Below, piece by piece: positions 24,969 through 33,848 of a stretch of DNA of 64,000 nt. The position numbers and the translations under genes were made by a program. The notes beneath the pieces were generated by a model that worked only from the letters and a program-made list of their open reading frames with translations, was not told the origin of the DNA and searched no databases. Position 1 is the stretch's first letter. Every line of letters begins with the position of its first letter. The DNA lies in assembly GCF_014873495.1 (NCBI RefSeq), contig NZ_JADBGF010000001.1:9486001-9550000 (forward strand). The letters run 5' to 3'. Source of the DNA: Streptomyces stelliscabiei. Its GTDB lineage: Bacteria; Actinomycetota; Actinomycetes; Streptomycetales; Streptomycetaceae.

Positions 24969-27218
24969 TCACACGTCCGCCTGCTGGTACTGCCCGAGAA
25001 AGTCGAACTCCCGGCCGACCGCGCGGAACAGGAACAGCGCGTCGTGGTTGTACCCCAGGTCCGGGGTGTACGCGACGGTCCGGCTGACACCCTTGTACGT
25101 CACCTCACGCATCCGGCGTACGACCGCGCCGCGCTCCCTCAGGACCGAGTCCCCGCTGACGCATGCCTTCGCCAGGAACAGCACCGCGTCGTACGCCTCC
25201 GCCGCGTACCGGCCGGGCCGCTCCCCGTACCGCGCCTCGTACGCCTCGGCGAACGCGCGGGCCGCCGGGACGGCCGTCGCATCGATGAACGCGGTGGCGA
25301 ACACCCAGCCGTCCGCCGCCGCGCCCGCGCGGTCCAGGAACCCTGTGCCCAGGGCCCGTTGGGTCGCCAGCCGGGCCCCGGTGAACCCGGCCCCGCGCAG
25401 TGCCGCCGCGAAGGCACCCGCCCGCTTCTGACCCCCGCTGAACACGACCGCGTCCGCGCCGTCCGCGACGGCCTTCCGGGCGAGCGCGGTGGCGTCCAGC
25501 GCCCCGGCGCCGACACTCGTGACGCTCGTGTCCCTCCCGTCCCGGCCCAGCGCGCGCTCGACGAGGTTGCAGAGCGTCCAGGCGAAGTCGCCCTCGGCCC
25601 GGTCGTCGACCAGGAACACCCTGCGGGCGTCGGCCTTGCCCGAGAGGTAGGTGGTGCACGGGGCGGCGAGCAACTGATCGGTCGGCGACAGTTGCGCATG
25701 CGAGGCAAGAGTGGACTGCCCCGTCTCCCTGGCCTGCGCCGCCACCCCCACCGACACGGTGACGACGGGCAGTACGGCCTTGGCGTAGGTGTTCTCCACG
25801 GCGAGGAAACAGTCGTCCGTGGTCGGGCCCAGCACCGCGAGGACCCGCTCGTCCGCCACCAGCCGCCGGCCCCGGGTCAGCGTCCGCTCGGGCTCACCCT
25901 CGTCGTCGTACGCCCGCAGCCTCAGCCGCAGCGGCCGGCCGGCGTCGGCGTTGACGCGGGCGACGGCCAGCCGGGCGCCGTTGAGCTGGGCCCGCCCGAT
26001 CCCGCCGTTCGCGCCGGAGAGATCGCCCTGGAAGGCCACGGTGAGTTCGGTGCGCGGAGCGGACGAAGCGGAGGCGCCCGTGCCGGCCTTCTTCCGCCCC
26101 TCGTCACGGTCGCTCCACCACCAGGCGCCGCCGCCGGCCGCCAGCACCCCGGCCGCCCCCGCGGAACCGAGCGCCAGGAACCCGCGGCGGCTCACACGCG
26201 GGGGAGCGGCGTCCGGAGTCTGCAGGGAGGTCACCGTCGCCGCGTCCGAGCCCATCGGACCCTTCGCGGCCGCGACCGCGTCCCCGCGCGCCGTTGAGGA
26301 CGGGGCCGATATCCGTGTCGGCTCGATCGCGCCCATGGCGAGCACCGCCGCGGACCGGTCCGCGATCAGCCGGCTCAGCGGCTCCGGCAGCCACCGCTCC
26401 CGGTCGGCGGGCACGGCCGCGTCGAGCGCCGCCCCGACCTCCACGGCGGTCGGCCGGCGCGCCGGGTCCTTGTCCAGGCACGCCCGTACGACCGGCTCCA
26501 ACGCGGCCGGGATGCCGGGCAGTTCGGGCTCGTCGTAGACCGTGCGCAACAGCATTCCGGCCGCCGCCCCACCGCCGAACGGACGTACGCCGGTCGCGGC
26601 GAAGGCCAGGACGCAGCCCAGCGAGAAGACGTCGCTGGGCGGACCGACCCCGGCGCCGCCGGCCCGGGCCTGTTCGGGCGACAGGAAGCCGGGCGAGCCC
26701 ACGACGACACCGGTGGACGTGAGCGCCGTACCCTCCGGCGTGCGCGCGATGCCGAAGTCGATCAGCCGTGGCCCGTCCGGGGCCAGCAACAGGTTGCCCG
26801 GCTTCACGTCGCGGTGCACCAGCCCCGCCCGGTGGACGGCGTCCAGCGCCTCGGCGAGGCGCAGCCCCAGCACGCAGACGGACGCGGGCGACCACGGCCC
26901 GTGGTCCTCCAGCGCCTCCGAGAGCGAGGGACCCGGTACGAAGGCGGTCGCCAGCCACGGATCCTCCGCGTCGGCGTCCGCCCCCAGCAACGGGACCACC
27001 CAGGGGCTGTCCACCTGCCGGGCCACCTCGATCTCCCGGCGGAACCGGGCCCGGAACCCGGCGTCGTCCGCGTAGGACGCCCGGACCACCTTGACCGCGG
27101 CGAACGCCCCGCCCGGCGCGCGGGCCAGGAAGACCACGCCCATACCGCCGGCGCCGAGCCGCCGCAGCAGGCGGTAGTCGCCCAGCCGCGACGGATCGGC
27201 GCTGCGCAGTGGCTCCAT
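24969..27218 (-). CDS. Ser/Thr protein kinase fused to a branched-chain amino-acid-type periplasmic binding domain
   Basis: A 749-aa transmembrane receptor kinase. Hanks-type kinase domain about 10-275: GAGGMGVVFLA P-loop, Lys43, HRDVKPGNLLL with catalytic Asp137, DFGIARTPEG. A juxtamembrane linker leads to SRRGFLALGSAGAAG (Arg344-Arg345) and a hydrophobic segment of about 20 residues, then an extracellular type-1 periplasmic binding domain (about 385-749) of the Leu/Ile/Val-binding kind (ELTVAFQGDLSGANGGIGRAQLNGARLAV). The start overlaps the preceding kinase stop (TGATG). Probably the binding domain senses an amino acid or related ligand. Target proteins are unknown. Confidence 0.9.
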   Translation of the reverse strand: MEPLRSADPSRLGDYRLLRRLGAGGMGVVFLARAPGGAFAAVKVVRASYADDAGFRARFRREIEVARQVDSPWVVPLLGADADAEDPWLATAFVPGPSLSEALEDHGPWSPASVCVLGLRLAEALDAVHRAGLVHRDVKPGNLLLAPDGPRLIDFGIARTPEGTALTSTGVVVGSPGFLSPEQARAGGAGVGPPSDVFSLGCVLAFAATGVRPFGGGAAAGMLLRTVYDEPELPGIPAALEPVVRACLDKDPARRPTAVEVGAALDAAVPADRERWLPEPLSRLIADRSAAVLAMGAIEPTRISAPSSTARGDAVAAAKGPMGSDAATVTSLQTPDAAPPRVSRRGFLALGSAGAAGVLAAGGGAWWWSDRDEGRKKAGTGASASSAPRTELTVAFQGDLSGANGGIGRAQLNGARLAVARVNADAGRPLRLRLRAYDDEGEPERTLTRGRRLVADERVLAVLGPTTDDCFLAVENTYAKAVLPVVTVSVGVAAQARETGQSTLASHAQLSPTDQLLAAPCTTYLSGKADARRVFLVDDRAEGDFAWTLCNLVERALGRDGRDTSVTSVGAGALDATALARKAVADGADAVVFSGGQKRAGAFAAALRGAGFTGARLATQRALGTGFLDRAGAAADGWVFATAFIDATAVPAARAFAEAYEARYGERPGRYAAEAYDAVLFLAKACVSGDSVLRERGAVVRRMREVTYKGVSRTVAYTPDLGYNHDALFLFRAVGREFDFLGQYQQADV

Positions 27219-29638
27219 CAGGCGGTCAGCGGCGCGGGGCCGCCGTACACGAACGCCCCGCCCTCGACACGCCAGAGATAGCCGCCGGAGCCGTCGATGA
27301 CCGGCAGGCCGTTCTCCTGGAACGCGTAGGTCCGGATGACGCCCCGGTACTTGGCGGCCCGCAGCGCGGCGAGCAGTTCCTCACGGGTGCGGCTCTTGGA
27401 CGGAAGGTCCCCGAGCGATGTGAGCACCATCGAGGTCACGTCGTAGGCCTCCGCCGCGTACCGGGGCGGAGCCTGCTTCCACCGCTTCCGGTAGGCGCCC
27501 ACGAACGCCTTGGCCTCGGGGATGTCCGCCGGTTCGACGACCGGCGCGACGATCGTCCACCCGTCGGCGGCCTCCTTCGCCTGTGTGAGGAAGCGAGGGT
27601 CGAGCAGGGCCGGTCCGGAGGCACGGGCGCCGGTGTAGCCGCGCTCGCTCAGCGTCCGGGCGAACGACGCGGCCCGGTCGGGCAGTCCGGCGAAGGCGAA
27701 CGAGTCGATGTCCGCGGCCAGCAGGTCGTCCACCGTGTCCCCGAATCCGGACCGCATGGTGCCGACGACCCGGGGCACGAACGGTTGCCCGGCCGTATGG
27801 AACTGCCTGCTCAGGCTGCTGCTGACCTCGTAGCCGTAGTTGTCGGCGGCCCGGTCGACGACGAGACCGATCCTGCGCGGATGGGCACCGCGCAGGACCG
27901 CGTCGAGGAACACGGGGAGCACCGAGTCGGGCAGCCGTGCCTGCAGATACGAGCGGAAGCCCTGCACGACCAGGGCGATGGCGCCGGGGGAGATCCCCAG
28001 GACGGGCAGCAGGGCGGCGTCGTAGGCCGCCAGTGCGGACAGGGCGGTCGCGTCCGTGGTCGGGCCGACGACGGCCAGCACGGAGGGGTCGTCGGCGAGT
28101 CGCTTGGCGAGCCGGGCCGCTTCGGCCGGGTCACCGCCGTCGTCCTCGGCCCGCACGCCCACCCGGAAGGGGGCGCCGCGCCGGGCGTTGAACTCCTCGA
28201 CGGCCAGCCGCAGTCCGCGTTCCTGGGCCCGGCCGGTGCCACGCTGCTCTCCGCTGAGGTCGCCGTGCAGCGCGAGGGTGTACGCGGGGCGCCGGGGCGC
28301 GGCGGCCGGCTTCTTGCCGCCCGACCCTTCCTCCCGGCCGACGGCCCACCAGGCCGTGGCGCCCCCCACGGCGAGGAGCGCGCCCGCGCCGACGAGGAGA
28401 GCACGACGCCGCGCGGGGGCTCCGGGGGTGTCGGTGCCCGCCGTGGGCCGGGTGTCGTCGTCGCCGGAAGCCGGGGAGGCGGTGTCGTGGTCGGAGGCGG
28501 ATCGTCGCGGGGCGGACACGTCCGGGGACCCGCCGTCCGGGACGGTGCCCGCGCGGGCGGCGTCGGCCGATATCTCGGTGTGCTCGATGTCCGGCAGCGC
28601 GAGCGCCTCGGTGGAACGCCGGGCGATCAGCCTGATGACCTCGTCCGGCAGCCAGGAGGCGGGGGCGTCGCCGGGTGCGTCGGCGGGGGTGCCGCCTCGC
28701 GTGTGGGCGGGCGATGCGGCGGCGGCCTCCCCGGCCCCAGCGTCCGGGCCGACCTCGACGGTCTCCGAGCCGACCTCGACGGCGTCCGAGCCGTCCCCCG
28801 CCCTACCCGGGGCCGCACCTTCCACCGTCCCGTCCGGCAGCAGCTCCCGTACGACATCCGTCACTTCGGGCCGCCGGGCCGGGTCCTTGTCCAAGCAGCG
28901 GGACAGCAGGTCGGCCAGCGCTGCCGGGACACCGTCGAGGTCGGCCGGGTCGTGCACGGCCCGGAACAGCAGGGCGTCGAGGGTCCCCTCGCCGAACGGC
29001 GGACGGCCCGTCGCCGCGAACGCCAGGACACAGCCGAGGGAGAACACGTCGCTGGGCGCGCCGATGGTCCCGCCGCCACGCCCGTCGGCCTGCTCCGGCG
29101 AGAGGTAGCCGGGCGTGCCGACCACGAACCCCGTGGCGGTGAGCGAGTGGTCCTCGGGCGCCCTGGCGATCCCGAAGTCGATGAGCCGGGGCCCGTCCGA
29201 GGCGAGCAGGACGTTGCCCGGCTTGAGGTCCCGGTGAACCAGCCCCGCCCGGTGGACCTCGCCCAGCGCCAGAGCCAGCCGACCGCCGAGGATCCGCAGC
29301 CCGTGCTCGCCGAGGGGGCCGTACGCGGTCACCGCCTCGGCCAGGGAGGGACCGGGCACGTACGCCGTCGCCAGCCACGGCGCCTCCGCGTCCGCGTCGG
29401 CGTCCACCAGCGGTACCGCCCACGGGCTGTCGATGCGCCGGGCGACCTCGACCTCCCGCCGGAACCGTCCCCGGAAACCGGCGTCCTCGGCGTACTCCGC
29501 CGCCAGCACCTTCAGTGCCACCAGCGAACCGGTGGGTGTGCGGGCGAGGTACACCACGCCCATGCCGCCGGCGCCGAGCCGGCCGAGCAGACGGTGGCCG
29601 GCGATCCGCGCCGGGTCGGACGAACGCAGTCGCTCCAT
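27218..29638 (-). CDS. Ser/Thr protein kinase fused to periplasmic binding domain (tandem paralogue)
   Basis: An 806-aa paralogue of the downstream kinase with the same order: kinase domain (LGAGGMGVVYLA P-loop, HRDLKPGNVLL with Asp137, DFGIARAPEDH), a longer Pro/Asp/Glu/Ala-rich juxtamembrane linker (about 280-420), a membrane segment (LLVGAGALLAVGGATAWW) and an extracellular type-1 binding domain (TLALHGDLSGEQRGTGRAQERGLRLAVEEF). The start ATG at 29638 shares its A with the lipoprotein stop (TGATG), and its own stop shares a base with the next start. The two kinases look like a tandem duplication that has diverged mainly in the linker and ligand domain. Confidence 0.9.
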   Translation of the reverse strand: MERLRSSDPARIAGHRLLGRLGAGGMGVVYLARTPTGSLVALKVLAAEYAEDAGFRGRFRREVEVARRIDSPWAVPLVDADADAEAPWLATAYVPGPSLAEAVTAYGPLGEHGLRILGGRLALALGEVHRAGLVHRDLKPGNVLLASDGPRLIDFGIARAPEDHSLTATGFVVGTPGYLSPEQADGRGGGTIGAPSDVFSLGCVLAFAATGRPPFGEGTLDALLFRAVHDPADLDGVPAALADLLSRCLDKDPARRPEVTDVVRELLPDGTVEGAAPGRAGDGSDAVEVGSETVEVGPDAGAGEAAAASPAHTRGGTPADAPGDAPASWLPDEVIRLIARRSTEALALPDIEHTEISADAARAGTVPDGGSPDVSAPRRSASDHDTASPASGDDDTRPTAGTDTPGAPARRRALLVGAGALLAVGGATAWWAVGREEGSGGKKPAAAPRRPAYTLALHGDLSGEQRGTGRAQERGLRLAVEEFNARRGAPFRVGVRAEDDGGDPAEAARLAKRLADDPSVLAVVGPTTDATALSALAAYDAALLPVLGISPGAIALVVQGFRSYLQARLPDSVLPVFLDAVLRGAHPRRIGLVVDRAADNYGYEVSSSLSRQFHTAGQPFVPRVVGTMRSGFGDTVDDLLAADIDSFAFAGLPDRAASFARTLSERGYTGARASGPALLDPRFLTQAKEAADGWTIVAPVVEPADIPEAKAFVGAYRKRWKQAPPRYAAEAYDVTSMVLTSLGDLPSKSRTREELLAALRAAKYRGVIRTYAFQENGLPVIDGSGGYLWRVEGGAFVYGGPAPLTA

Positions 29639-30495
29639 CACTTCTCGCCTCCGCCCAGCTCGTACGCCACGCGGTCGAGCATGGTCGTGGTGCCACGCGT
29701 CACGTACTGATCCAGATCGTCGACGGTGTAGCCCTCGGCGCCCTTGAACGACACCGTGACGGTGACCGGGCCGAGTCGTGTGACCATCCACCGGTACAGG
29801 GCCTTGCCGCCGCCGGTCAGATAGACGCCCGTCTCCACGATCGAGTCGTCGGCGTAGTTGTTGCCGCGCATGCCGCGGGGGGTGCCCACGGACATCAGCT
29901 CGGCGATCTTCTCGTCGGCGCGCACCTGCTGCTCCGGGCAGCGCAGCGCCTCCTCCAGCATCTCGGACAGATGGTCGTCGGCGCCGAGGACCGTGGAGTG
30001 CACCGTCACCGTCGCCGTCACCTTGATCGTGCCGCGCTTTCCGCTGCCCGGCAGTTCGCTGTAGAGGGACAGGGCGGAGAGCACGCCGTCCGGCTGTGGC
30101 CGGCGCTGCCACCGGCAGTCCTCGTCGAGGACGGCGACCGTGCCCTCGGCGCTCCGGGCGAGCGGCTGTGCCCGGAAGCCCGTGCCCCAGTCCCGCGGCT
30201 TCATCGCGATCTTCTCCGCCAGCGCGGCGCCCTGCCGTTTCGAACGGGGCACGCGATCCGGGTCCGCCTCGAAGAGCGTCACGGACGGTGCCGGCGACGG
30301 CTTCCCACTCGCCACCGACACCTTCCCGGACGCGGAAGCGGAAGGTGTCGGCGACCCGGAAGCCTGGCCGGCGGGCGTGGCCGCCGGCTCCGTCGCCCCC
30401 GCGCCGCACCCGCCCAGCAGCACCGCTGCGGCGGCCCCCGACGCGACGGCCCTCAGCCGCCAACCACCTCTTCGCCCAGCCGACTTGTCGTCCAT
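29638..30495 (-). CDS. Lipoprotein of unknown function, first gene of kinase operon
   Basis: A 285-aa exported lipoprotein. The start ATG at 30495 has a GGGGG site; the signal peptide (basic region GRRGGWRLR, hydrophobic core) ends in a lipobox LLGGC with Cys30. A Ser/Thr/Pro-rich stretch follows (about 35-65), then a folded domain with EDCRWQRRPQPDGVLSALSLYSEL and RGMRGNNYADDSIVETGVYLTGGG. I do not recognise the family. It is translationally coupled to the first kinase, so it may be a co-receptor or ligand presenter. Confidence 0.8.
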   Translation of the reverse strand: MDDKSAGRRGGWRLRAVASGAAAAVLLGGCGAGATEPAATPAGQASGSPTPSASASGKVSVASGKPSPAPSVTLFEADPDRVPRSKRQGAALAEKIAMKPRDWGTGFRAQPLARSAEGTVAVLDEDCRWQRRPQPDGVLSALSLYSELPGSGKRGTIKVTATVTVHSTVLGADDHLSEMLEEALRCPEQQVRADEKIAELMSVGTPRGMRGNNYADDSIVETGVYLTGGGKALYRWMVTRLGPVTVTVSFKGAEGYTVDDLDQYVTRGTTTMLDRVAYELGGGEK

Positions 30496-30637
30496 CGCCG
30501 CCCCCTTCACCCCAAATCCCCGTGTGTGACCGGTGATCGTACAGAGGTACGCAATCCCGGAGGGAGTGGTTCCGAGGAGTCTCTTCGCACATACCCGAGG
30601 CATTGACGCGAGGGACCGACTGCCCCATTCTGAACAG
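30496..30637. promoter_or_regulatory. Divergent promoter region
   Basis: 142 bp between the lipoprotein-kinase operon (minus) and the oxidoreductase-desaturase-TetR operon (plus). On the plus strand TTGACG (30603-30608) and CATTCT (30626-30631) are 17 bp apart and form a good sigma-HrdB-type promoter pointing at 30638. Confidence 0.6.
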
Positions 30638-30661
30638 ATGTTCAGAACGAATGTTCAGAAC
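30628..30661. promoter_or_regulatory. Palindrome and direct repeat, likely TetR operator
   Basis: TTCTGAAC (30628-30635) and GTTCAGAA (30640-30647) are a perfect 8-bp inverted repeat with a 4-bp spacer. GTTCAGAAC recurs at 30653-30661, a 13-bp direct repeat of 30640-30648. The palindrome covers most of the -10 hexamer (30626-30631) and the ATG at 30638. The TetR gene in the same operon is the natural binding protein. Confidence 0.65.
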
Positions 30662-32239
30662 GTGGGCCGCAACGAGCCCAGTTGTGACGGGGAACAACCA
30701 GGACGACGCGTCGGTACGGCGACCGGCCGGACGGACGCATCCACCGGCGGGTGCGCCGACGTGGCCGTGATCGGCGGCGGAATGGCCGGTATGGCGACGG
30801 CGCTGCGCCTCCAGGCGGCGGGCCTCGCCACGGTCGTTCTGGAGGCGCACGGTCACGCGGGCGGCTGTGCCGGCTACTACCGCAAGCGCGGCTTCTCCTT
30901 CGACGTGGGCGCCACCACCCTGGTCGACTTCGGCCCCGGCGGCGTCGGCGGCGAACTCCTGGACGGCGTCGGGATTCCCCCACTCGACGCGTGGGAACTG
31001 CCGGGCTATCAGGCCCATCTGCCGGACCGTCGGGTCGTACTGCACCGCGACCAGGACGCCTGGCACGCCGAGCGGCTGCGCACGCTCGGCGACAGCGCGC
31101 GGCATCGCGCGTTCTGGGACCTGCTCGACCGGCTCGCGCACACCTTCTGGCGGGCCAGCAGGGCGGGTGTACGGCTGCCGGTCCGCAGCCCCGCCGACGC
31201 GCTCCACGACCTGCGGGCGGTCGGATGGTCCGGGCTTTCCCACGTCCGCCACCTGAACCGGACGCTGGGAGACGCGCTGCGCGACCACGGCCTGCGCGCG
31301 GACGCGCCGCTGGTCGGACTGCTCGCCATGCTGGTCGAGGACACCGTCCACTCCGGTGTCGACGACGCACCCCTCATCAACGCCGCGCTCGGGGTGACCA
31401 TCCGGGGCGCCGGCCTCAGTCGACACCACGGCGGCATGCACGGCTTCTGGCGCGTGCTGGTCGGGCGCTACCGGGAGCTGGGCGGTTCACTCCGCACGGC
31501 CTGTCGCGTCGCGCACGTCCAGGGAGGCCCCGGTGCCTACCGGTTGACGACCCGGCAGGGAATCCTCCACGCCCGCCGGATCGTCTGCGCGGTCCCCGCC
31601 GCCACCACGGCCGAGATCTGTGCCGGCCTCCCCGTCGGCCGCGCACTCCACGGATACCTGCGACGCGACGCGGACACCCTCGGCGGCGCGACCGTCGTAT
31701 GTCTCGGCGTCCCCGAATCCGAGGTCGAGGGACATGACATGACACATCATCAGCTCCTGCGGTCCTACGACCGACCCTTGGGCGACGGCAACAACATGTT
31801 CGTCTCCGTCTCCACGCCCGGCGACACACTCAGCGCGCCGCCCGGCCACCGTGCCGTGATGATCTCCACCCACACCGACCTCGCCGACTGGCGCGACCTC
31901 GACCAGGCGGAGTACGAGCAACGCAAGAAGGAGGCGGGGGAGCGGCTCCTGTCCTGTGCGCGACGGGTGTACCCCCGCCTCGGGGAGCGCGCCGTGATCG
32001 CCCAGACGGGTACGCCCCGCAGCTACGAACGGTTCGCCTTCAGGCCGCAGGGCGCGGTCGGCGGCGTACGCCAGCGCCTGGCCAACACCAACCAGCACGC
32101 GATACCGCACGACCTCGGCGGCCCCGGCCTGTGGCTGGTCGGCGACTCCACCTGGCCGGGCCTCGGCACGGTCGCCTGTGTGCTGGGCAGCCGCATCGTC
32201 GCCGAAGGCCTGCTGAAGGAGAGGAGACGCGCACGATGA
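30638..32239 (+). CDS. FAD-dependent oxidoreductase, CrtI/phytoene desaturase-like
   Basis: A 533-aa flavoprotein. The dinucleotide fold is VAVIGGGMAGMATALRLQAAGLATVVLEAHGHAGG, and the C-terminal FAD motif GLWLVGDSTWPGLGTVACVLGSRIVAEGLL is typical of carotenoid desaturase/isomerase relatives (CrtI, CrtD, CrtISO). The ATG at 30638 would give a leaderless message from the promoter TTGACG-17-CATTCT; about 40 residues precede the FAD motif, so a later GTG (for example at 30662) is possible. It overlaps the next gene by four bases. No phytoene synthase is near, so carotenoid modification or lipid oxidation are both open. Confidence 0.82.
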   Translation: MFRTNVQNVGRNEPSCDGEQPGRRVGTATGRTDASTGGCADVAVIGGGMAGMATALRLQAAGLATVVLEAHGHAGGCAGYYRKRGFSFDVGATTLVDFGPGGVGGELLDGVGIPPLDAWELPGYQAHLPDRRVVLHRDQDAWHAERLRTLGDSARHRAFWDLLDRLAHTFWRASRAGVRLPVRSPADALHDLRAVGWSGLSHVRHLNRTLGDALRDHGLRADAPLVGLLAMLVEDTVHSGVDDAPLINAALGVTIRGAGLSRHHGGMHGFWRVLVGRYRELGGSLRTACRVAHVQGGPGAYRLTTRQGILHARRIVCAVPAATTAEICAGLPVGRALHGYLRRDADTLGGATVVCLGVPESEVEGHDMTHHQLLRSYDRPLGDGNNMFVSVSTPGDTLSAPPGHRAVMISTHTDLADWRDLDQAEYEQRKKEAGERLLSCARRVYPRLGERAVIAQTGTPRSYERFAFRPQGAVGGVRQRLANTNQHAIPHDLGGPGLWLVGDSTWPGLGTVACVLGSRIVAEGLLKERRRAR

Positions 32240-33072
32240 CCGCTATCGACGAGCCCGGTGCTCCCGGGCCCCCGAACCCCCCGGTCCCGGGTCTGCCGAC
32301 CCTGGCCGAACTCGGCGAGGATCTGCTCGTCACCACGCGCCGGCAGCGGATCGTGGCGCTGATACGGCCCGGGGCGGGCGTGCTGCTCTTCGCCGGCGCG
32401 GTGTGGCTCGGCTGGTGGTGGCTGACGCCCGTGATCGTGTTCGGGATCTTCGTGGCCGTCGTGACCGTCACCCACGACGTGGTGCACCGCACGATCGGTC
32501 TGTCGCAGCGGGCCACCGACTGGGCGCTGTTCGCGATGGGACTGGCCCTGCTGGAGAGCGGCCACGCCTATCGCGCCACCCACACCCAGCATCACCGTCT
32601 CTTCCCGCACCCCGACGACCCCGAGGGCCGTCCCGCCGAACTGTCCCTGCTGGGCGCGGTCTGCCACGGCCCGGTCTTCCTCGTACGCCTCTGGCTCTGG
32701 TCCTACCGGCGCGGACGGGACCGCCGGTGGCTGCTGGCGGAGGCGGTGGCCCCCTTCGCCGCGCTCGCCGGGGGCGTGCTGCTCCTGCCGTACTCGCCGG
32801 GGCCGCTGGTCTATACGGTGATGGCGATCGTCGGGAGCTGGGTGTATCCCCTTCTGACGGTGTATCTGCCGCACCACGACTACGGAGACACCCCGTTGAC
32901 GCAGACCCGCACCCTGCGCGGGAGGATCATCCCCGCCGTCTTCCTGGAACTGACCTACCACCTGGAGCACCACCTCTACCCGCGCGTGCCCAGCCACCAC
33001 CTGCCGGAACTGGCACGCAGACTCGAAGGCCACTTCACCGCCCACGGAGTGAGGCCGGTGCGCGTTGTCTGA
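32236..33072 (+). CDS. Fatty acid desaturase / carotene hydroxylase-like membrane di-iron protein
   Basis: A 278-aa membrane enzyme with the three histidine boxes of the desaturase superfamily: HDVVH (80-84), HTQHH (116-120) and HLEHH (242-246), plus about four membrane helices. These eight His would bind a di-iron centre for oxygen-dependent hydroxylation or desaturation. Size and boxes also fit beta-carotene ketolase/hydroxylase relatives, which matches the CrtI-like gene just upstream. Start overlaps the upstream stop (ATGA). Confidence 0.85.
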   Translation: MTAIDEPGAPGPPNPPVPGLPTLAELGEDLLVTTRRQRIVALIRPGAGVLLFAGAVWLGWWWLTPVIVFGIFVAVVTVTHDVVHRTIGLSQRATDWALFAMGLALLESGHAYRATHTQHHRLFPHPDDPEGRPAELSLLGAVCHGPVFLVRLWLWSYRRGRDRRWLLAEAVAPFAALAGGVLLLPYSPGPLVYTVMAIVGSWVYPLLTVYLPHHDYGDTPLTQTRTLRGRIIPAVFLELTYHLEHHLYPRVPSHHLPELARRLEGHFTAHGVRPVRVV

Positions 33073-33715
33073 CACCCCCGCCGCCTCCGGCACCCGCGAC
33101 TCCCGCACTTCCCGCCACACCCGTGACCGGGTCCTGGAAGCCGCCCTCGACTGCCTGGTCCGCAACGGCTACGGCGGAACCACCGCGCGGGCGATAGCCC
33201 AGGCCGGCGGCTTCGCGCCCGGAGTGATCTACTACCACTTCGCGGACCTGGACGACCTGCTGGTGGCGGCGCTGGAACGGACCAGCGGCGCCCGGATCGA
33301 CCGCTACCGGGCCGAGCTGTCCGGTATCGACCGCGCAGTGCCCGCGATCGACCGCCTGCGCGAGCTGTACGACGAGGACACCGAGACCGGGCACATCGCC
33401 GCCGTCCAGGAGCTGTACGCCGGCGCGCGACCGGGAACACGCCTGGCCGCTCAACTGGCCCTCGAAACAAGGAAATGGGAGGACCTGGCCGAGGCGCGGC
33501 TCACGGCACTGCTGCGCGGCAAGCCCCTGGGGTCCGTCGTCCGGGCCCGCGTGCTCGCCGGCGCGGCGGTCGCCTTCTACCTGGGCATGGAGACCCTCAC
33601 CCACCTCGACGGCGACCGCTCCCGCCCGGCCACCTTCTTCACCCAGGCGGCCCGCCTCGCCGCGATCTTCGACCGCGTACCCCGCCTCAAGCGGCGGGCG
33701 CGCAGGGTGAGATGA
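33065..33715 (+). CDS. TetR family transcriptional regulator
   Basis: A 216-aa regulator. The N-terminal helix-turn-helix is RDRVLEAALDCLVRNGYGGTTARAIAQAGGFAPGVIYYHFADLDDLLVAALE (about residues 17-68); the rest is a helical ligand/dimer domain. A TTG start at 33065 overlaps the end of the desaturase gene by 8 bp; the next in-frame choices would cut into the HTH. As last major gene of the operon it most likely represses the palindrome at 30628-30661. Confidence 0.9.
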   Translation: MSDTPAASGTRDSRTSRHTRDRVLEAALDCLVRNGYGGTTARAIAQAGGFAPGVIYYHFADLDDLLVAALERTSGARIDRYRAELSGIDRAVPAIDRLRELYDEDTETGHIAAVQELYAGARPGTRLAAQLALETRKWEDLAEARLTALLRGKPLGSVVRARVLAGAAVAFYLGMETLTHLDGDRSRPATFFTQAARLAAIFDRVPRLKRRARRVR

Positions 33716-33771
33716 ACGAAGCGGATGATCCGCACGATCCGGGCGAGCCGCGTACGAGGGAGAATCCGTGA
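33712..33771 (+). CDS. Possible 19-aa coupled ORF
   Basis: An ATG at 33712 overlapping the TetR stop opens a 19-codon acidic frame (MNEADDPHDPGEPRTRENP) whose TGA overlaps the GTG of the next reading frame at 33768. Overlaps at both ends suggest a translationally coupled chain, but no function is known. Confidence 0.3.
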   Translation: MNEADDPHDPGEPRTRENP

Positions 33772-33848
33772 CCCCGCGCCACCAACCGCCGCCCCCCACC
33801 CCGCGACTCGCCTTCCGGCAGATGACGGAGGACGACCTCGACGACACC
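33768..33848 (+). pseudogene. GNAT acetyltransferase 5' remnant
   Basis: GTG 33768 with GAGGGA upstream starts a peptide reading TPRLAFRQMTEDDLDD, the usual N-terminus of GNAT acetyltransferases. After about residue 26 the frame loses all resemblance and becomes Arg/Pro/Ala-rich. Only the first strand and helix survive. Confidence 0.5.

Noticed and set aside
27209..29710. 833-codon plus-strand frame opposite the second kinase
   Set aside because: Composition is a complement artefact; the kinase motifs on the minus strand are unambiguous.
29639..31441. Upstream extension of the second kinase frame to 31441
   Set aside because: The extension would run through the lipoprotein gene and into the divergent operon; the ATG at 29638 coupled to the lipoprotein stop fits better.
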